From the NCBI GenBank assembly GCA_016874895.1, contig VGSX01000016.1:1-24847 (forward strand): DNA of 24,847 nucleotides, in the 5' to 3' direction. A program made the translations under genes and the position numbers. The stretch comes from Deltaproteobacteria bacterium (GTDB lineage: Bacteria; Desulfobacterota; Desulfobaccia; Desulfobaccales; Desulfobaccaceae). How positions within the stretch are numbered: position 1 is the stretch's first letter; each line of letters begins with the position of its first letter. Below are positions 21,667-24,847 of the stretch, in pieces. The notes below the pieces were generated by a model. That model saw only the letters and a program-made list of their open reading frames with translations, was not told the origin of the DNA and searched no databases.

Positions 21667-22194
21667 ATGTTTAAGGAAGAAAGGGAGCAGGGTCTTTTTA
21701 CCTGGAGCATGCTGGGGGACATCGAAGCGGGACGGCCCAATCTCGGCCCCCTGATGCACTTATCAGTTTATCGCCTCATGCAGTTCACCCTCAGGGATAT
21801 TCTCATCCGCGATTTCGGGGTGGAAACCGCAGACCGGATTTTTTATGAGGCCGGCAAAAAAGCCGGGGAGGAATTCTGCCAGAATCTTCTGGCGGAGGAA
21901 AAAGACCTGAACAGTTTCCTGGCGGCCATCCAGCACCACCTGAAGGAACTGAAGATCGGCATCTTCCGGGTGGAATCGGCAAATTTTGAGGAGGGTTCCT
22001 TTGTGATCACGGTTGCCGAGGACCTGGACTGCTCGGGACTGCCGGTCTGCGATGAGGAAATCTGCATTTACGACGAAGGCTTCATTGCCGGGCTGCTGCA
22101 GAGTTATACGGGCCAAGATTTTGAGGTTAAGGAAGTTGACTGCTGGGGCAGTGGAGATCGGATCTGCCGTTTTACTGCAAAGCCGAAAAAATGA
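21667..22194 (+). CDS. V4R (4-vinyl-reductase-like) ligand-binding domain protein
   Basis: 175 residues from ATG 21667, chosen because GGGAGG lies eight bases upstream. The frame is open 79 codons further, but that part covers a non-coding repeat. The C-terminal ~90 residues are a V4R domain (PF02830), shown by the run from D-E-E-I-C-I-Y-D-E-G-F-I-A-G-L-L-Q to V-K-E-V-D-C-W-G-S-G-D-R-I-C-R-F. The two cysteines near the end are the ones typical of metal- or hydrocarbon-sensing V4R proteins. The N-terminal half is helical and may dimerise. The stop overlaps the cyclase start by four bases (ATGA), so it is likely the sensor subunit of that cyclase. The ligand is unknown. Confidence 0.85.
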   Translation: MFKEEREQGLFTWSMLGDIEAGRPNLGPLMHLSVYRLMQFTLRDILIRDFGVETADRIFYEAGKKAGEEFCQNLLAEEKDLNSFLAAIQHHLKELKIGIFRVESANFEEGSFVITVAEDLDCSGLPVCDEEICIYDEGFIAGLLQSYTGQDFEVKEVDCWGSGDRICRFTAKPKK

Positions 22195-23558
22195 TCTCGG
22201 TGGCCGAGGAACTCATCGACCGGATTACCGCGGCGATTCACTACCTGCGGGTAGGTAAGCCGGTAGGCCCCATAGATATGCCGGCCGACCTGCCGGATAA
22301 TGAGATCCGCCAGCTCATTACCTATGTGAATCGCTTTTTAGTGGAGTTTAACGCTGTTAGCAAGGCTCTGGGCCAGATGGCCGTGGGTGAGCTGAACATT
22401 CCCCGGGTGGCCAGTCGTATGGAAGTGGTGCAGTCCTTGAAAACCCTGCAATCCAACCTCACCCACCTTACCTGGAAGACGCAGCAGGTAGCGGCGGGGG
22501 ATCTGGAACAAAAAGTGGATTTCATGGGCGATTTTTCCATTGCCTTCAACAGCATGACCCAGCAATTGAAGGACTCCCGGGAACAGTTGCTGAGATTGAA
22601 CGAACAGTTGGAGGCCCGGAACCGTTTCATCCGGGAGACCTTCGGCCGTTATACCAGCGACGATATCGTCGAAGTCCTCCTGGATATGCCGGAGGGACTC
22701 AGACTGGGGGGCGAGAAACGGGAGGTGACGATCCTCATGTCCGATCTGAGGGGCTTTACCTCCATGGTGGAACGGTTGGAGCCGACGACGGTGGTGGCCC
22801 TGCTGAACCACTACTTATCGGCCATGATCGAGGTCATTCAGCACAACGGCGGCACCATCGACGAGATCATCGGGGATGCCATCCTGGTGCTTTTCGGTGC
22901 CCCGGTGCAGATGCCGGACGCGGCTTTGCGGGCGATACGCGCCGCCTTGCAGATGCAGCAGGCCATGCAGCAGGTCAACGCGCACAATGCTCGCCAGGGC
23001 TGGCCCGAGATCAGCATGGGGATTGCCCTGCACACCGTAAACCTGACGGGGCGCATCGAGAGCTATACCCTGGGCGGCCAGGTGCTGGTCTCTCCCAGCC
23101 TGATGCAGGCCGCCGGCCCAGGCCTCATTCTGGGGGAGGAAGTCAAGGTAAGCGCCAAGGGGATGCCGGAGCCCCTGCTTTGCCGGGAGCTGCTGGGCCA
23201 CGAAGCTTATCCGGAGCTGAGTCTGGCGGTGCCGGAATCGCAGTTGATGATGCTGCCCATACCGGTTCCTTGTTCTATGATAAAATTGACCGGAAAACAG
23301 TTAGACAACCAGGAGCATCCGGCCACCTTGAGGGGGGTGGCCCCCGGACAGGCAGTGCTGGCCACGGCCTGCCCCCTGGAGCAGTATAGTAATATCATAG
23401 TACGGTTGGAGGGCGGGACCGGCCAGGATGCACCCGAGCTGTATGCCAAAGTGATCCGTTTCTTTGAGGAGCCGGAAGGTTGCTGTGTCCTGCACTTCAC
23501 TTCGGTGTCCCCTGCCATGCAAGTGCAGCTGGACCGGCTGATGGGAAAAAGTGAGTGA
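22191..23558 (+). CDS. HAMP-containing class III adenylate/guanylate cyclase, internally shortened
   Basis: 455 residues, soluble. Two HAMP-like segments (about 55-92 and 95-135: G-Q-M-A-V-G-E-L and V-A-A-G-D-L-E) and a coiled coil precede the cyclase domain (about 178-310). Metal-binding D185 (M-S-D-L-R-G-F-T) and D229 (I-I-G-D-A-I-L) are present, as are N284 and R288 in V-N-L-T-G-R-I-E-S. The purine-site lysine is E225, as in some related cyclases. Between H281-T282 and V283 the stretch that normally reads G-E-V-V-x-G-N-I-G-S ... Y-x-V-V-G is missing, about 22 residues, in frame. A C-terminal ~110-residue domain is beta-rich and slightly PilZ-like. It is coupled to the V4R gene. Catalysis may be impaired. 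Confidence 0.8.
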   Translation: MISVAEELIDRITAAIHYLRVGKPVGPIDMPADLPDNEIRQLITYVNRFLVEFNAVSKALGQMAVGELNIPRVASRMEVVQSLKTLQSNLTHLTWKTQQVAAGDLEQKVDFMGDFSIAFNSMTQQLKDSREQLLRLNEQLEARNRFIRETFGRYTSDDIVEVLLDMPEGLRLGGEKREVTILMSDLRGFTSMVERLEPTTVVALLNHYLSAMIEVIQHNGGTIDEIIGDAILVLFGAPVQMPDAALRAIRAALQMQQAMQQVNAHNARQGWPEISMGIALHTVNLTGRIESYTLGGQVLVSPSLMQAAGPGLILGEEVKVSAKGMPEPLLCRELLGHEAYPELSLAVPESQLMMLPIPVPCSMIKLTGKQLDNQEHPATLRGVAPGQAVLATACPLEQYSNIIVRLEGGTGQDAPELYAKVIRFFEEPEGCCVLHFTSVSPAMQVQLDRLMGKSE

Positions 23559-23566
23559 TTCATAGG

Positions 23567-23582
23567 CAGTTATCAATAACTG
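23567..23582 (+). terminator. Short hairpin after the cyclase gene
   Basis: CAGTTAT and ATAACTG form a perfect 7-base stem with a 2-base loop, 9 bases after the cyclase stop. No T-tract follows directly, so the terminator role is tentative. Confidence 0.35.
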
Positions 23583-23630
23583 ATTAGGGCGGAGCTGTTT
23601 TTCCAGCCTATACTCAGATAGCTGAACTGT

Positions 23631-23664
23631 GCTGAAAGCTGATTACTGATAGCTGAACGCCTAC
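23631..23664 (+). repeat. Dispersed 34-bp repeat of GCTGANN heptamers, copy 2
   Basis: It differs from 10221-10254 at one base (ACTGATA for GCTGATA) and is preceded by a further GATAGCTGAAC. It lies between the cyclase and the AddB-like gene, in a short spacer without a gene. Confidence 0.75.
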
Positions 23665-23722
23665 GAGCAGTTTAAACTCCTGGCGCCGGTTGAACACCAG
23701 CATACTTAAAGTCACAGAAGCC

Positions 23723-24847
23723 ATGACGAACCCAGGCACTGCGGTCAAACCCTTCGAATCCAGCGCCGGTCTCCAGAAATATCTGTTGAGCCAGCCGCCC
23801 GGAGTCTTGATAATCGTGCCCCATATGAGGCTGGCGCACCAGGTCTGGCGGCGGCAGCGCCTGGAGGCCCAGGCTGCTGGGATTTCCGCCTGGGAACCCC
23901 TGGCCATGACCACACTTTCGGGCTGGTGGCATCAGCTCCTCGGGCAACTCTGGCTGCCCCTGCGGCCGGCTTCGTCCCTGGAACGCCTGGTTCACTGGAA
24001 GTCGGCCATGGCGGCAACTCCTTCTCCGCCTAAGGTCACGCCTGACCTGGCCTGGGCGGCCGCCCTGGATGAGGCCCTGGAACTGAGCCAGCGCTACCAG
24101 ATCCCCCCGCCCCAAGACCTGGCCGCGGAATCCCCCCTGATAATCTGGCGGCAGGAGGTGGGCCGGACATTTATTGACCTGCTGACGCAGCAGGGTCTGG
24201 TGATCCCGGCACGGATACCGTCGTTACTGCTGCAGGCATTGGCCGAGGAAAAGCTGGGTCTGCCGGACCGGATCGTGGTGGTGGGCCTGGAGACCCCCGC
24301 TCCCATGGAGGATCAGTGGCTGCGGGCCGTGGGCCGGCGTCGGCCGATTGTGCAGGTCCGACTTCTGGGCCGCGGGGCAACAACTAGCGACATCCGGGCC
24401 GTATCCCTGCCCGACATGCACCAGGAGATGGAGTGGGTGGCCGCCCAGGTTTTTGAGCTGGCCGCTGAAAAGGGCATACCGCTCCACCGACTGGCCATCA
24501 CGGCTCCCAACCTGGAAGCCTATCTGCCGGGATTGCGGCGGATATTCAAAGAGTTATTAGGCCAGGCGGCCGATTCCCGGGGAGGCAGCTATAATTTTTC
24601 CCTGGGCCCCACCCTGGCCGAGACCCCCCTCTGGCAGGCCGCACTCCTGCCCGTGAGATTCATCCTGGGAGGGGAGCAGCGCCAGGACCTCATTTCCTGG
24701 CTCCTGTCGCCATATTACGGCGCTTTGAAAAGAGAGGAGAAAACCTCCCTCAGGTGGGATATGGCCTGGCGGCAGGCCGGGGCGGCCTATGGATGGCAAT
24801 CCCTCCGTTCCGTCCTGGCAACGGGGGACATGCCTGAGAGGGATGGG
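23723..24847 (+). CDS. AddB-like PD-(D/E)XK-family DNA repair protein, partial
   Basis: 375 codons from ATG 23723 to the right edge; the rest, including any nuclease domain, is outside. The N-terminus reads V-L-I-I-V-P-H-M-R-L-A-H-Q-V-W-R-R-Q and W-E-P-L-A-M-T-T-L-S-G-W-W-H, typical of the TIGR03623 'probable DNA repair protein' group, which resembles AddB with an inactive helicase. Later Q-E-M-E-W-V-A-A-Q-V-F-E-L and I-T-A-P-N-L-E-A-Y-L-P-G-L-R-R correspond to the same family's helicase-like second part. Such proteins usually act with a UvrD/AddA-type helicase-nuclease encoded next door. No clear ribosome site precedes the ATG, and a TTG at 23690 is an alternative start. Codon use is normal for the window. 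Confidence 0.75.
   Translation, partial: MTNPGTAVKPFESSAGLQKYLLSQPPGVLIIVPHMRLAHQVWRRQRLEAQAAGISAWEPLAMTTLSGWWHQLLGQLWLPLRPASSLERLVHWKSAMAATPSPPKVTPDLAWAAALDEALELSQRYQIPPPQDLAAESPLIIWRQEVGRTFIDLLTQQGLVIPARIPSLLLQALAEEKLGLPDRIVVVGLETPAPMEDQWLRAVGRRRPIVQVRLLGRGATTSDIRAVSLPDMHQEMEWVAAQVFELAAEKGIPLHRLAITAPNLEAYLPGLRRIFKELLGQAADSRGGSYNFSLGPTLAETPLWQAALLPVRFILGGEQRQDLISWLLSPYYGALKREEKTSLRWDMAWRQAGAAYGWQSLRSVLATGDMPERDG

Noticed and set aside
22338..22811. 157-codon minus-strand frame inside the cyclase gene
   Set aside because: It is an antisense shadow; the plus-strand product has clear cyclase motifs.
23672..24115. 147-codon minus-strand frame opposite the AddB-like gene
   Set aside because: It is an antisense shadow of a gene with recognisable family motifs.

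Overview
The window looks like a chromosome segment of a moderately GC-rich anaerobic bacterium, most likely a Desulfobacterota (deltaproteobacterial) lineage such as the Desulfobacca/Syntrophobacter groups. This is inferred from the gene mix (Mu-like head genes, B12-binding radical SAM proteins, a V4R plus HAMP-cyclase pair, an AddB-like repair protein) and from short heptameric tandem repeats between genes. No marker gene proves the taxonomy.

Region 1 (1-8603, minus strand) is the head and lysis part of a Mu-like prophage, transcribed towards the left edge. The order is small terminase, large terminase, portal, protease/scaffold, head decoration protein, major head protein (gpT family), an unknown structural protein, a holin-like membrane protein, a membrane/coiled-coil protein, an amidase endolysin, a small cysteine-containing protein and a Mu gp37-like tail protein cut by the window edge. 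Most starts are coupled to the preceding stop or have strong Shine-Dalgarno sites. No transposase (MuA/MuB), integrase, c-type repressor or MuF-like minor head protein is visible.

Region 2 (8604-10411) is AT-rich and regulatory. On the minus strand it holds two tandem, paralogous 57-residue excisionase/MerR-type helix-turn-helix proteins. A third relative at 9860-10045 points the other way and ends in a strong hairpin terminator. Conserved sequence elements recur in front of the HTH gene, the terminase operon and the portal gene. This is the most promising candidate for an undescribed control circuit.

Region 3 (10412-21092) is a cell-surface glycan cluster. It has two large multi-membrane GT-C-type glycosyltransferases, an FkbM methyltransferase, a CgeB-like glycosyltransferase, a DegT/PseC-like sugar aminotransferase coupled to a GNAT acetyltransferase (together an N-acyl amino sugar cassette), and two B12-binding radical SAM proteins. 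One radical SAM protein lies inside the plus-strand run and the other converges on it from the right.

Region 4 (21093-24847) begins with 574 bases without a gene, holding palindromic dispersed repeats and a decayed tRNA-Lys(CUU)-like gene. It continues with a translationally coupled V4R sensor and soluble HAMP-adenylate/guanylate cyclase, whose catalytic domain appears to have an in-frame deletion. An AddB-like PD-(D/E)XK-family repair protein runs off the right edge. A 34-base repeat occurs just left of the glycan cluster and again just before the repair gene, in the same orientation.
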